This document shows, piece after piece, positions 24,252-32,493 of a stretch of 64,000 nucleotides of DNA (its first letter is position 1; each line of letters opens with the position of its first letter). The notes beneath the pieces were generated by a model. It worked only from the letters and a program-made list of their open reading frames with translations. It was not told the origin of the DNA and did no database searches. The translations under genes and the position numbers were made by a program. Source of the stretch: Paenibacillus flagellatus (lineage in GTDB: Bacteria > Bacillota > Bacilli > Paenibacillales > NBRC-103111). The DNA is taken from the NCBI RefSeq assembly GCF_003217775.1, contig NZ_QJVJ01000001.1:558001-622000 (forward strand), given 5' to 3'.

Positions 24252-24329
24252 CGTTTGGTAACCGAAAAGAATAAGTCGGTTTCAATCTTTTTCCGTCCGA
24301 TTTCGTCTTAAAGAATCGAGGTGGTCCAC

Positions 24330-24905
24330 ATGCCCGACGATCGGGAGCTGATCGAAGAAATCGCGAACGGGAGCCAAGCCGCGATGGAGGTGTTGACGAG
24401 ACGGCATTACAAGTCGGTTTACGCGTTCGTGTACCGCAAAGTCGGAGACAAGGAAACCGCGTACGATTTGACCCAAGACATCTTTATCAAAGTCATCCGG
24501 AGCATCGGGTCGTATTCGGGCAAAGGAAGCTTCCGAAGCTGGCTGTTCTCGATCGCCGTCAACCATTGCCGCGACTACTGGGGAAGCGCGGACTACAGGC
24601 AAGCCGCCCGCCGATCCGAGCTGCTTCCCGACACCTTGGAGAGCGAGCAGAAAAGCGTCCCTTACATTTTCGAACGGAAAGAGACGAGAGAACGCATCGT
24701 ATCGGCCGTGAACAGCCTGCCCGAGCGCCAGAGGGAGGCGCTGATCCTGAAATATTTCCACCAGATGAAAATCAAAGACATCGCCGAAGCGACCGGAGCC
24801 GGCGTGCCGACCGTGAAATCGAGGCTGAAGCAGGGACTCGAGAAAATCGCCAAGCTGTGGGAGAAAGGTGAGGAAGATGAGCAGCGAAAAACGAAGAAGC
24901 GTTAG
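24330..24905 (+). CDS. ECF-type RNA polymerase sigma factor
   Basis: 191 residues from the ATG at 24330 (GAGGTGG six bases upstream). An earlier GTG overlaps that RBS. Region 2: HYKSVYAFVYRKVGDKETAY followed by DLTQDIFIKVIRS (about 25-57) and SFRSWLFSIAVNHCRDYW (about 68-85). Region 4: LPERQREALILKYFHQMKIK followed by DIAEATGAGVPTVKSRLKQG (about 133-172). It directs RNA polymerase to a dedicated promoter set. The next gene overlaps by 29 bases and encodes a membrane protein with a soluble N-terminus, a plausible anti-sigma factor, then an ABC exporter. An AACCGA-N10-TCGGTT inverted repeat (24260-24281) lies upstream. Confidence 0.93.
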   Translation: MPDDRELIEEIANGSQAAMEVLTRRHYKSVYAFVYRKVGDKETAYDLTQDIFIKVIRSIGSYSGKGSFRSWLFSIAVNHCRDYWGSADYRQAARRSELLPDTLESEQKSVPYIFERKETRERIVSAVNSLPERQREALILKYFHQMKIKDIAEATGAGVPTVKSRLKQGLEKIAKLWEKGEEDEQRKTKKR

Positions 24906-25707
24906 GGCCTATTACGATCCGGATGCCGATCGGGAGCTGGACGAGCTCCTCCGGAGGTCGGAGGATGCGCTGGACGAATACGACGTGGAGTATCCGGACG
25001 AAGCCGATATGATGCGGACGATCGACGCGCTTCGGCCGTACGTCCCGGCCAAGGAAAGCTTGCGCCAAAGCGCCGCCTCCTCTCCCCTGTCCTCCTTGTG
25101 GAAGCGGGCTTTGCACGAAATGGCGTACATGAGCGCGGCGTTTTGGGTCCCGAACGCGCTGCTGTTCCTCATCGGACTCGCCGCCGTCTTCGCAGCCGAA
25201 CTCAATCCGTACGCGGTCATGCTGCTGCTGGCGCCGATTCCGACCGTTAGCGGCTTATGGGAAGTATGGAAAAGCGGTTATAAAGGGATGGCCGAGCTCG
25301 AGATGTCGTTCAAGTACAGCTTACAGGAAATCGTCCTGGCGAAAATGATCGGAATCGGCGCGTTCAATCTGGCGATGAACATCGTGCTAACGTGCGGATT
25401 TACTTTCATCGTGCCCGGCGTTTGGTTGTGGAAATTGATTTTGTACTGGATTACGCCGTTCGCGGTCATCGCAGCCGTCTCCTTCACGGCCGCGAGCCGG
25501 TTCCGGCGCGGATATGCGGTGACGGCGGGGCTGTCGGCTTGGGTCGCGACGGGCGGTCTGCTCGGGCAAACCCGCTTCGTCGAACGGCTCGAAAGCGTTC
25601 CTCCGGCCGTCTATGCGGCGATCGCCCTTCTGGCCGCAATCGTGCTCGCCGTCCAGATCAACCGCATGTACAAAGGGGGTGTCGCTTATGAGGTTGACTA
25701 TCGATAA
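24877..25707 (+). CDS. Multi-pass membrane protein, putative anti-sigma or transporter-associated factor
   Basis: 276 residues from the ATG at 24877 (RBS AAAGGTGAGG). The first ~75 residues are soluble and acidic (DRELDELLRRSEDALDEYDV), followed by about six membrane helices (about 90-265). The gene overlaps the sigma-factor gene by 29 bases and the ABC ATPase gene by 20 bases, so co-translation is certain to be tight. The layout (sigma, then membrane protein with cytosolic N-terminus) suggests an anti-sigma role, but no zinc-binding anti-sigma motif (HxxxCxxC) is present. I do not recognise the family. Confidence 0.8.
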   Translation: MSSEKRRSVRAYYDPDADRELDELLRRSEDALDEYDVEYPDEADMMRTIDALRPYVPAKESLRQSAASSPLSSLWKRALHEMAYMSAAFWVPNALLFLIGLAAVFAAELNPYAVMLLLAPIPTVSGLWEVWKSGYKGMAELEMSFKYSLQEIVLAKMIGIGAFNLAMNIVLTCGFTFIVPGVWLWKLILYWITPFAVIAAVSFTAASRFRRGYAVTAGLSAWVATGGLLGQTRFVERLESVPPAVYAAIALLAAIVLAVQINRMYKGGVAYEVDYR

Positions 25708-26572
25708 CGTGTCCAAAACGTTCGGAAGCCGCCGCGCCTTGATCGGCATCGATTCGGAAATGACGCCGGGCGTATACGGCATATTGGGGGCGAACGGCTC
25801 CGGGAAAACGACGCTGATGCGCATCTTGGCCGGCGTCATGAAGCCGAGCTCGGGCTGCGTGCGGCTCGACGGCCAGCCGATCGACCGGCTGAACGAGCGA
25901 TACCGGGAGCGGATCGGCTATTTGCCGCAGCATGCGGGCCTGTACGACGGCTTCTCCGCCGAGAAATTTCTGAGCTATATCGCCGCCCTCAAAGGGCTGT
26001 CGAAAGCGGAGACGCCGCGAAAGGTCGACGAAGCGCTCGAGCTCGTCGGACTGCGCGATTACCGCAAGCAAAAGGTCGGCTCCTTCTCCGGAGGCATGAA
26101 GCGGCGCGTCGGCATCGCGCAGGCGCTGCTGAACGACCCGGACATCCTGATCGTGGACGAGCCGACGGCGGGGCTCGACCCGAAGGAACGAATCCGGTTC
26201 CGCAACCTGCTCTCCCGAATATCCGACGACCGGATCGTCCTGCTGTCCACGCATATCGTATCCGATATCGAGCTGATCGCCAATGAAATCGTCGTCCTGA
26301 AGGAAGGCCGTCTGCTGGCGAAGGAGACGCCGCTTCAATTGCTGCGAAGCTTGGAACGCCGCGTATGGTCGGCCGTCGTCGACGAGCCGGACATGATCCG
26401 GCTCCAATCCGGGTACAAGGTCGGATCGATCGTCCGCGTCGAGAACCGGTTCCGACTGAGGCTGATCGGCGATTCGAAGCCTCACGAAGCCGCCGTTCCC
26501 GAGACGCCGAGCTTGGAGGATTTGTACTTGTCTATATTCGACGAGGAGGGCGACGCATCGTGCGGCTGCTGA
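25688..26572 (+). CDS. ABC transporter ATP-binding protein
   Basis: 294 residues from the ATG at 25688. Walker A GANGSGKTT (about 37-45), signature SFSGGMKRR (about 132), Walker B ILIVDEPTAGLDP (about 152-164) and switch His in LLSTHIVSDIE. This is the subfamily that pairs with a separate multi-pass permease in exporters and bacitracin/lantibiotic-type resistance systems. It overlaps the genes on both sides (20 bases upstream, 13 downstream). The permease encoded next is the likely partner. Cargo unknown. Confidence 0.94.
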   Translation: MRLTIDNVSKTFGSRRALIGIDSEMTPGVYGILGANGSGKTTLMRILAGVMKPSSGCVRLDGQPIDRLNERYRERIGYLPQHAGLYDGFSAEKFLSYIAALKGLSKAETPRKVDEALELVGLRDYRKQKVGSFSGGMKRRVGIAQALLNDPDILIVDEPTAGLDPKERIRFRNLLSRISDDRIVLLSTHIVSDIELIANEIVVLKEGRLLAKETPLQLLRSLERRVWSAVVDEPDMIRLQSGYKVGSIVRVENRFRLRLIGDSKPHEAAVPETPSLEDLYLSIFDEEGDASCGC

Positions 26573-27660
26573 CCTACGAATTGTACAAAACGTTCCGGCC
26601 GGCCGTCGTGCTCGTCTCGTTGGCCGTCCTGCTGACCATGTCCGCTTTCGCCCTGGGTTACCCGTTTTCGGCCGAATCCGAGAAACGGGCGTACGACGAA
26701 TGGGGAGGGCCGCTGACCGAGGAAAAAGTCCGAAAGGCGGGTGACGAGGCCGCCGAACTGTTGCGAAAGCGCGGGCGGGACGACGAGAGCGTTCTCTCCG
26801 AGAGCGAGCTTCTCCGGTTAAGCGTATACCGGCACATCGCGCTGGCGCAATCGCTCGAACGCGACACCGCGGACCGGCTCCGCGAGCTCGAGGTCGATAC
26901 CGGCAAGGCGGCCGGCCTGGAGAAACGCATGCGGGAACGAATCGGACCGCCATCGATCGCCTACCATACGGGTCCGGCCCAGACGGTCGGCTTCGTCGAA
27001 TTCGGCTCGTACGTCGTCCTCGGGGCGATGGTGCTGATCGGATTGGCTCCGATGTATACGAGGGAGTACGCCTCCGGCGTCGATCATTATTTGTTAAGCT
27101 CGAAAAAAGGCAGGGGAGCCGCGGTTTGGGCCAAGCTGGGCGCTTCGCTGCTGTACACGGCCATCGTCGTCGCCGTATGGGAAGCGTTCAACGTCGTCTG
27201 GAACGTTGTCCGGCACGGCCGTGAAGGCTGGGATACGCCGATCCAGCTGCTGATGCAGCATAGCGAGGTGCCGTATGCCGATTCGCCGTACGCGCTCACG
27301 CTGCTTCAATACCATTTCATTCAGCTGGCGGTTCATTTGGCGGGAGCGATCGGCTTCTCGATCTTCGTCGTGCTCGTCTCCTCCGTCTGCCGAAGCTCGC
27401 TGGTTTCGTTCGTCGTCAGCGGTGCCGTGTTCGCCGTGCCGATCTTTCTGGAGCATGCGCCATGGTTCGCCGCGATCAAGCCGTTCACGTATTCCTCGAT
27501 GCTGCGGGTCCAATTTTTATTCGACGGCTTCAAAGCGGTCCCCCTGTTCGGGTATCCGGTGCTGTACCCCGTCTTCGCCGTAATTCTGATCATCGTCACG
27601 ACCTTGCTGTGCGTCGCGGCGCTTTTCCGGATCATGAAGCAGAAGGAAGCGGCCGCGTAA
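26560..27660 (+). CDS. ABC transporter permease subunit
   Basis: 366 residues from GTG at 26560, chosen because GAGGAGGG lies about 9 bases upstream and the longer frame overlaps the ATPase gene. One N-terminal membrane helix (about 10-35) is followed by a ~110-residue charged extracellular or peripheral helical region (LRELEVDTGKAAGLEKRM), then about five helices in the C-terminal half. This layout is common among ABC-2 exporters. It completes the sigma/membrane/ATPase/permease operon, which ends at the bidirectional terminator at 27674. Confidence 0.87.
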   Translation: MRLLTYELYKTFRPAVVLVSLAVLLTMSAFALGYPFSAESEKRAYDEWGGPLTEEKVRKAGDEAAELLRKRGRDDESVLSESELLRLSVYRHIALAQSLERDTADRLRELEVDTGKAAGLEKRMRERIGPPSIAYHTGPAQTVGFVEFGSYVVLGAMVLIGLAPMYTREYASGVDHYLLSSKKGRGAAVWAKLGASLLYTAIVVAVWEAFNVVWNVVRHGREGWDTPIQLLMQHSEVPYADSPYALTLLQYHFIQLAVHLAGAIGFSIFVVLVSSVCRSSLVSFVVSGAVFAVPIFLEHAPWFAAIKPFTYSSMLRVQFLFDGFKAVPLFGYPVLYPVFAVILIIVTTLLCVAALFRIMKQKEAAA

Positions 27661-27673
27661 TTCGCGCTCATGC

Positions 27674-27704
27674 AAAAAAAAGCCGCGTTTCCGCGGCTTT
27701 TCCC
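27674..27704. terminator. Bidirectional terminator between convergent operons
   Basis: AAAAGCCGCG (27678-27687) pairs perfectly with CGCGGCTTTT (27692-27701) over TTTC. A run of seven T on the minus strand and four on the plus strand flank it, serving both the ABC operon and the TagO-like gene. Confidence 0.88.
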
Positions 27705-27706
27705 CT

Positions 27707-28705
27707 TTACACGTTCAATAAAAGCAAAATGATCGACATCATGCTGAAGCAGACGTTGACGAGCCATAAAAACGCGACGACCTGCTTCGGCTTCATGCCC
27801 GTGGACAGCAGCCGGTAATGCGCCTGGCTGGCGTCGGCCTGATAAATCGGCTTGCCTTGGCGGAGCCGGCGGAAGACGACGAACAGGTTGTCGAAGATCG
27901 GCACGCCGAGCGCCAGGATCGGGATGAACAGCGACAGGACGGTCGCCTGCTTGAACGCTCCGTCGAGCGCGATTACGCCGAGGATGAAGCCGAAAAATGT
28001 CGCGCCCGCATCGCCCATGAACACTTTGGCCGGCGCCTTGTTGTAGCGCAAGTAACCGATCGCGATCGCGACGACGATGATCGCCATCATGGCCGAGCCG
28101 GACTGGCCCTTCGCCATGGCGACGATGAACAGCGTGCCCGCGGATATCGCGGACAGTCCCCCGGCAAGCCCGTCCATGCCGTCGGAGAAGTTGATGACGG
28201 TCGTGACGCCGAATATCCACGTGACGGTCAGCACCAGCTGCAGCCACTCCGGCAAAATCACTTCCTGCCCCGTAAACGGATTGGAAAAGCCGTAAAACAC
28301 GATGCCCGATTTGTACACGATATAAGCGGCGGCCACTTGGACGACGAATTTGGGCAGCGCCGGAAATTCTTTGCGGTGCGTCTTGTACCAGTCGTCGACG
28401 GTGCCGATGGCGAGCACGAGGAACGAGCCGGCCAAAATCGCCGCGGTCTGGGCGAGGTCCTCGCGGACGAACAGCAGAAACGAAACGACGAAGCCGATGA
28501 AGATCGCGATGCCGGCCGTCAGCGGGATCGGCTCGCGATGAATTTTGCGCTCGCTGTCCTCGCGGGGCTTGTCCACGAAGCCGATGCGGAAGGCGAGCTT
28601 CCGAAGCGGCGGGATGAGCGCGTAGACGATGACGAAAGCGACGATAAACGACAGGACGTACTGGATACGGTTCCCCTCCCGAATCATAACGCCATTTCGT
28701 TTCAT
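27707..28705 (-). CDS. tagO: Undecaprenyl-phosphate GlcNAc-1-phosphate transferase, TagO/WecA-like
   Basis: 332 residues, about 10-11 membrane helices, MraY/WecA superfamily. Key motifs: RKIHREPIPLTAGIAIFIGF (about 54-73), DDWYKTHRKEF (about 107), NFSDGMDGLAGGLSAI (about 170-185), MGDAGATFFGFILG (about 228-241). The Asp residues bind Mg2+ and the lipid phosphate. It transfers GlcNAc-1-P to undecaprenyl phosphate, the first step of wall teichoic acid or related secondary wall polymers. The first ATG lacks a good RBS. Met-7 is an alternative, and a GGGAGGGG sequence inside codons 9-11 has no usable start after it, so the exact start is uncertain. A promoter (TTGGCC-18-TATACT) lies 30-60 bases upstream. 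Confidence 0.9.
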   Translation of the reverse strand: MKRNGVMIREGNRIQYVLSFIVAFVIVYALIPPLRKLAFRIGFVDKPREDSERKIHREPIPLTAGIAIFIGFVVSFLLFVREDLAQTAAILAGSFLVLAIGTVDDWYKTHRKEFPALPKFVVQVAAAYIVYKSGIVFYGFSNPFTGQEVILPEWLQLVLTVTWIFGVTTVINFSDGMDGLAGGLSAISAGTLFIVAMAKGQSGSAMMAIIVVAIAIGYLRYNKAPAKVFMGDAGATFFGFILGVIALDGAFKQATVLSLFIPILALGVPIFDNLFVVFRRLRQGKPIYQADASQAHYRLLSTGMKPKQVVAFLWLVNVCFSMMSIILLLLNV

Positions 28706-28734
28706 GACGTTAACGGTTTACAGCGTCAATTCCA

Positions 28735-28764
28735 AGTATAGCAAACGAAAGCGGTTCCGGCCAA
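28735..28764 (-). promoter_or_regulatory. Promoter of the TagO-like gene
   Basis: On the minus strand TTGGCC (28764-28759), 18-base spacer, TATACT (28740-28735), in the short gap after the VanW-type gene. It indicates independent transcription. Confidence 0.6.
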
Positions 28765-29571
28765 TCAATCGCCGGGCTCCCGCAGAAGCGGATCGTACAT
28801 CATGATCGCGCGGTTTTCCGTCACGTACTCGTCCGCCACGCATTCTCCCGCCGCATTGTACGCCTTGCGGCCTATCGTATTGTGGCGTACGTATTTCCCC
28901 CACGGCTCGAGCGTAATCGCATGGTCCTTCTCGTATATCTCGTATCGGTACGGGGGCGCGATATCCGTCCGCCATTCCCCGCTCAAGTGCGTTTCGTCGA
29001 GCACGAGCCGCAGCTGATACGGCCGATCCGTCGGATTATGGATCTGCAAATCGATATAATTAAAGGAGCACGTCGCTCCGCTGCCGAACGGCTGCGTCCG
29101 CGACGCGTCCGGGAACACGTCGTAGCTGTGGCGATGCCGTTCGACGACGCGAAGCGGCGTATGGAGCGTCATCCAATAGATGAGGTTGGACAGCTGACAC
29201 AGCCCTCCTCCGACGCCGGACCGGAACGTGCCGTAGAACAGCACCATCCCTTCGAGATAGCCTTTCCGGCGCGTCGGCTTGCCGATCAGCCTCCAGTACG
29301 AGAACGTCTCGCCCGGGCGGACGACGATGCCGTCGAGCCGCTTCAACGCGATGGACAGGTTGTGCGCTTTGTTGCGCTGCATCCACATGTCGACGTCGCG
29401 CAGCCGCCGGTAGATGGGGGTGCTGTGGCGAAACACGACGCAGGGCAGCGGAACGCTCTCCCGCACGGAGGCGTAGCTCCGCGCGCTGCGCCACCATTCG
29501 GCGTACCGCCGCAGCCGGTAATATCGCGCGCCGAGCCATATGCGCAAGGGCGATCTCGGTATCGGCTTCAT
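28765..29571 (-). CDS. VanW family protein
   Basis: 268 residues with RBS GGAGGG seven bases before the ATG. The VanW core is clear: NLSIALKRLDGIVVRPGETF followed by SYWRLIGKPT (about 70-100) and SGVGGGLCQLSNLIYWMTLH (about 116-135), with the conserved Cys and Trp. There is no obvious signal peptide, and the N-terminus is Arg/Trp/Tyr-rich. VanW proteins occur in vancomycin-resistance clusters and with wall genes, but their biochemical role is not established. Here it sits next to a wall-polymer transferase and no van ligase or kinase genes are nearby. Confidence 0.92.
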   Translation of the reverse strand: MKPIPRSPLRIWLGARYYRLRRYAEWWRSARSYASVRESVPLPCVVFRHSTPIYRRLRDVDMWMQRNKAHNLSIALKRLDGIVVRPGETFSYWRLIGKPTRRKGYLEGMVLFYGTFRSGVGGGLCQLSNLIYWMTLHTPLRVVERHRHSYDVFPDASRTQPFGSGATCSFNYIDLQIHNPTDRPYQLRLVLDETHLSGEWRTDIAPPYRYEIYEKDHAITLEPWGKYVRHNTIGRKAYNAAGECVADEYVTENRAIMMYDPLLREPGD

Positions 29572-29701
29572 CGGACATCCCTCCGGCTATTCCGCTTCGG
29601 AAAACGGAATGCGAATCCTCTATTGGTGGTAGACGACGAAGCGCCCGCGCGGGTTCAAGCCGGCAACGGAGAACCCTCTTTTTTTAATCCCATTCTAATC
29701 C

Positions 29702-29718
29702 TGACAACCAAGATGTCA
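29702..29718. promoter_or_regulatory. TGACA-N7-TGTCA inverted repeat upstream of the WYL regulator
   Basis: TGACA (29702-29706) and TGTCA (29714-29718) form a perfect inverted repeat 53 bases upstream of the regulator ATG, just before a TATACT (29731-29736). It is a candidate binding site for the WYL protein. Confidence 0.45.
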
Positions 29719-29770
29719 TAATCGATGCACTATACTTTCGAATAGACGGAGAAAGGCGAGGGACGACAAG

Positions 29771-30664
29771 ATGAGACTCGATCGCATGCTCGGCATTACG
29801 ATGGAATTGCTGACGAACAAGCGGGTAACGGCCGCACAGCTGGCGGCCCGGTTCGAGGTTTCCGTGCGCACAATCTACCGGGACGTGGAGCTGATCAATC
29901 AAGCCGGCATTCCCGTCGCGTCGTTTGCGGGCGCGGACGGCGGCTTCGAGCTGATGGACGGTTTCTTCTTGACCAAGCAGCATTTCTCCGTCGAGGACTT
30001 CTCGGTCATCTACCATTTGCTGAAGAGCATGGATGGAGCCGCCGGAGGCGCCTTCGCCGCGGTAAGGCGCAAGCTCGGCAGCCTGCATCCGGCTCTGACG
30101 AATGGAGGAAGCGCCGAAACCGTTTTATTCGATTTAAGCACGACGGAGAGCGAGAAGGCGGTCGTGCAGCCGCTCTGCGAAGCGATCCGACAAACGAACC
30201 CGATTGCCTTCTCCTATACGAGCGCTAACGGCACGGTTTCGCACAGGCAAGTGGAGCCTCTCCGCCTTTACTGGGGGCGCGGAGCCTGGTATTTGGAGGG
30301 GTACTGTCTGACGCGCCACGCGAAGCGGTTGTTTCGCCTATCCCGCATGGCGGAGCTTCAAGTATCCGGGGAAACGTTTCGGCCGAGGGAGGCGTTCGAC
30401 GAGCCCCCTCAAGAACAGCCGCAGGGGACGCCGCTTCATCTGCGCTTCGACCGGAACGCCCAACCCCGGGTGTTCGAGCAGTTTCCGGGCGAATGCGTCG
30501 ATCAGGGCACCCACATCGACGTGCACACGATTTTTTATCAAAAAGAGTACGCGCTCTCCGTCGTGTTAAGCTACGGGGCGAAGGTGGAGATCGTGTCTCC
30601 CGAAGAGCTGAAGGGCGATTTATTGCAAACGATAGCCGACATTCAACAACGTTATCGAACATGA
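29771..30664 (+). CDS. YafY-type HTH/WYL-domain transcriptional regulator
   Basis: 297 residues. The N-terminal DeoR-like helix-turn-helix (RLDRMLGITMELLTNKRVTA then QLAARFEVSVRTIYRDVELI, residues 3-42) is followed by a central WYL domain (IAFSYTSANGTVSHRQVEPL then RLYWGRGAWYLEGYCLTRHA near 135-180) with the WYL-like motif AWYLEGYC. The C-terminal ~80 residues are the WCX extension. WYL domains bind small effectors or nucleic acid. Its 3' end is 19 bases from an NmrA-like gene and a DrrAB-like exporter follows, so it probably regulates that operon and itself. Confidence 0.93.
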   Translation: MRLDRMLGITMELLTNKRVTAAQLAARFEVSVRTIYRDVELINQAGIPVASFAGADGGFELMDGFFLTKQHFSVEDFSVIYHLLKSMDGAAGGAFAAVRRKLGSLHPALTNGGSAETVLFDLSTTESEKAVVQPLCEAIRQTNPIAFSYTSANGTVSHRQVEPLRLYWGRGAWYLEGYCLTRHAKRLFRLSRMAELQVSGETFRPREAFDEPPQEQPQGTPLHLRFDRNAQPRVFEQFPGECVDQGTHIDVHTIFYQKEYALSVVLSYGAKVEIVSPEELKGDLLQTIADIQQRYRT

Positions 30665-30683
30665 CGAACGGAGGAAGCGTATC

Positions 30684-31505
30684 ATGACCATTTTGGTAAC
30701 AGGAGCCACGGGAACGGTCGGACGGCACGTCGCGGAGCAGCTCGTTCGAAGAGGACTCCCGACGAGGGCGCTGTCGCGCAATCCGGCGCAAGCGAGACTG
30801 CCGGAGGGGCTCGACGTCGCGGCGGGCAATTTGAATGTGCCGGAAACGATTCGAGACGCTTTGCAAGGAGTGACGTCGCTGTATTTGATCTTGTCCAGCG
30901 ATAACGCGAACGCCGACTTGCAAACCGATCTCAAAATCGTCGAAATGGCCGAGGAGGCCGGCGTGCGGCGTATCGTCGCCTTGCTGGACTATGAAGGAAA
31001 CCCTATCGAGCAAGCTTTGAAGCAGAGCGGCTTGGAGTGGACGCTGCTCAAGCCCGTCGAATTCATGGCCAACGCGCTGGCGGATTGGCGGGAATCGATC
31101 CGGACGGAGGGCGTCGTCCGCGAGCCGTTCGGTCATGCGTTGAGCGCCCGGGTGCACGAAGCGGATATCGCCGCCGTCGCCGTCGAGGCGCTGACGGGAG
31201 ACGGCCATCACGGCCAAAGCTACTATATCACGGGGCCGGAGGCTCTATCCCGCGTGGACGCCGTCAACATGATTGCCGAAGCAATCGGCAAGGAGATCCG
31301 GTTCGAGGAATGGACGGAGGAGCAGGCCAGGAGCCGGTGGAAGGAGCAGGGGTACGGCGAGGCCGATATCGAGTTTTTCGTCGCAATGGGGAAAAACCCT
31401 CCCGAGATCGGCTACTCGGTGCTGCCTACCGTGGAGCGAGTGACCGGCAGGCCGGCCAAAACGTTCGCCGAATGGGCGGCGGAGCATAAACGCGACTTTA
31501 TGTAA
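30684..31505 (+). CDS. NmrA-like NAD(P)-binding oxidoreductase
   Basis: 273 residues, an atypical short-chain dehydrogenase fold. The cofactor motif is ILVTGATGTVGRHVAEQLVR (residues 3-22). The basic residues after strand 2 (RALSRNPAQARL) suggest NADP(H). No Ser-Tyr-x3-Lys catalytic triad is visible, as usual for the NmrA/YtfG group that senses or reduces quinones. RBS GGAGG is present, and the gene sits between the WYL regulator and the ABC exporter, in what looks like one operon. The function may be quinone detoxification or redox sensing. Confidence 0.9.
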   Translation: MTILVTGATGTVGRHVAEQLVRRGLPTRALSRNPAQARLPEGLDVAAGNLNVPETIRDALQGVTSLYLILSSDNANADLQTDLKIVEMAEEAGVRRIVALLDYEGNPIEQALKQSGLEWTLLKPVEFMANALADWRESIRTEGVVREPFGHALSARVHEADIAAVAVEALTGDGHHGQSYYITGPEALSRVDAVNMIAEAIGKEIRFEEWTEEQARSRWKEQGYGEADIEFFVAMGKNPPEIGYSVLPTVERVTGRPAKTFAEWAAEHKRDFM

Positions 31506-31533
31506 ATCTCGCCCCGAAAGGAGGAGGCCGCAC

Positions 31534-32493
31534 ATGTCTTATGCGATCGAAGCGAGGGACCTCCGAAAGTCCTTCGGCGGCGTCGAGGCGGCGAAAGGAA
31601 TTCGTCTGCAGGTCGAACAGGGCGAGCTGTTCGCCCTGCTCGGGCCGAACGGCGCCGGGAAAACGACGACCGTCCATATGCTCTCCACGCTCCTGAAGCC
31701 GGACGGAGGAACCGCACGGGTAGCCGGCTACGACGTCGTGAAGGAAGCGCGGGACGTCCGGAAGCGAATCAGCGTCACCGGGCAGTTCGCCGCCCTGGAC
31801 GATCGATTGACGGGCTTGGACAATTTGTTCCTTATCGGCAGACTGTACGGCTATTCCAAAAAAGAAGCGCGATCGTTAGCCGAGGAGCTCATCGCATCGT
31901 TCGGGCTGGAGGAGGCCGGGCACCGCGCCGTCGACACTTATTCCGGGGGCATGCGGCGGCGGCTGGATATCGCCGCGAGCGTCGTCCATCGGCCCGAGCT
32001 GCTGTTCTTGGACGAGCCTACGACGGGACTGGATCCCGAAAGCCGCATGCAGGTATGGGAGACGGTCCGGCTGCTCTTGAAGCTCGGCACGACGGTGGTG
32101 TTAACGACCCAATACTTGGAGGAGGCCGATCGGCTCGCCGACCGGGTCGCCGTCCTGCATCGCGGAACTGTCATTGCCGAAGGGACGCCCGATCAACTGA
32201 AAGCTTCCATCGGAAGCAAAACGCTGTCGATCCGGCTGACCGAGCTTCGCGACGGCGAACAAGAAACGATCGACAGGCTGCTGGCGAACGAATACCAACT
32301 GACCGCCTGCCCGGATGCCGATCCGCTCGTCTATAAAATACCCGCCCCGGAAGCCGATATGGCCGTTCATATCCTTCATAAGCTGGTCGAGCACGGCGTC
32401 CCGGTCGGCCGGTTTTCGCTCGACGAGCCGACTCTTGACGAGGCGTTCCTCGCCTTAATCCGCTCGGGGCGGCGAGAGGAGGACGCTACATGA
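31534..32493 (+). CDS. DrrA-like ABC exporter ATP-binding protein
   Basis: 319 residues. Walker A GPNGAGKTT (about 36-44), signature YSGGMRRRLDI (about 136), Walker B LLFLDEPTTGLDP (about 155-167), switch His replaced by Gln in TTQYLEEADRLADR, as is typical for the DrrA (daunorubicin resistance) group. The C-terminal ~90 residues are the DrrA-type extension. RBS AAAGGAGGAGG precedes the ATG. Overlap of four bases with the permease gene (ATGA) couples the two. Likely exports a hydrophobic drug-like compound or lipid. Confidence 0.94.
   Translation: MSYAIEARDLRKSFGGVEAAKGIRLQVEQGELFALLGPNGAGKTTTVHMLSTLLKPDGGTARVAGYDVVKEARDVRKRISVTGQFAALDDRLTGLDNLFLIGRLYGYSKKEARSLAEELIASFGLEEAGHRAVDTYSGGMRRRLDIAASVVHRPELLFLDEPTTGLDPESRMQVWETVRLLLKLGTTVVLTTQYLEEADRLADRVAVLHRGTVIAEGTPDQLKASIGSKTLSIRLTELRDGEQETIDRLLANEYQLTACPDADPLVYKIPAPEADMAVHILHKLVEHGVPVGRFSLDEPTLDEAFLALIRSGRREEDAT

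Noticed and set aside
27707-29571. Vancomycin-resistance cluster suggested by VanW
   Set aside because: No VanA/B-type ligase, VanH, VanX or VanRS genes are in the neighbourhood. VanW proteins are widespread without resistance.
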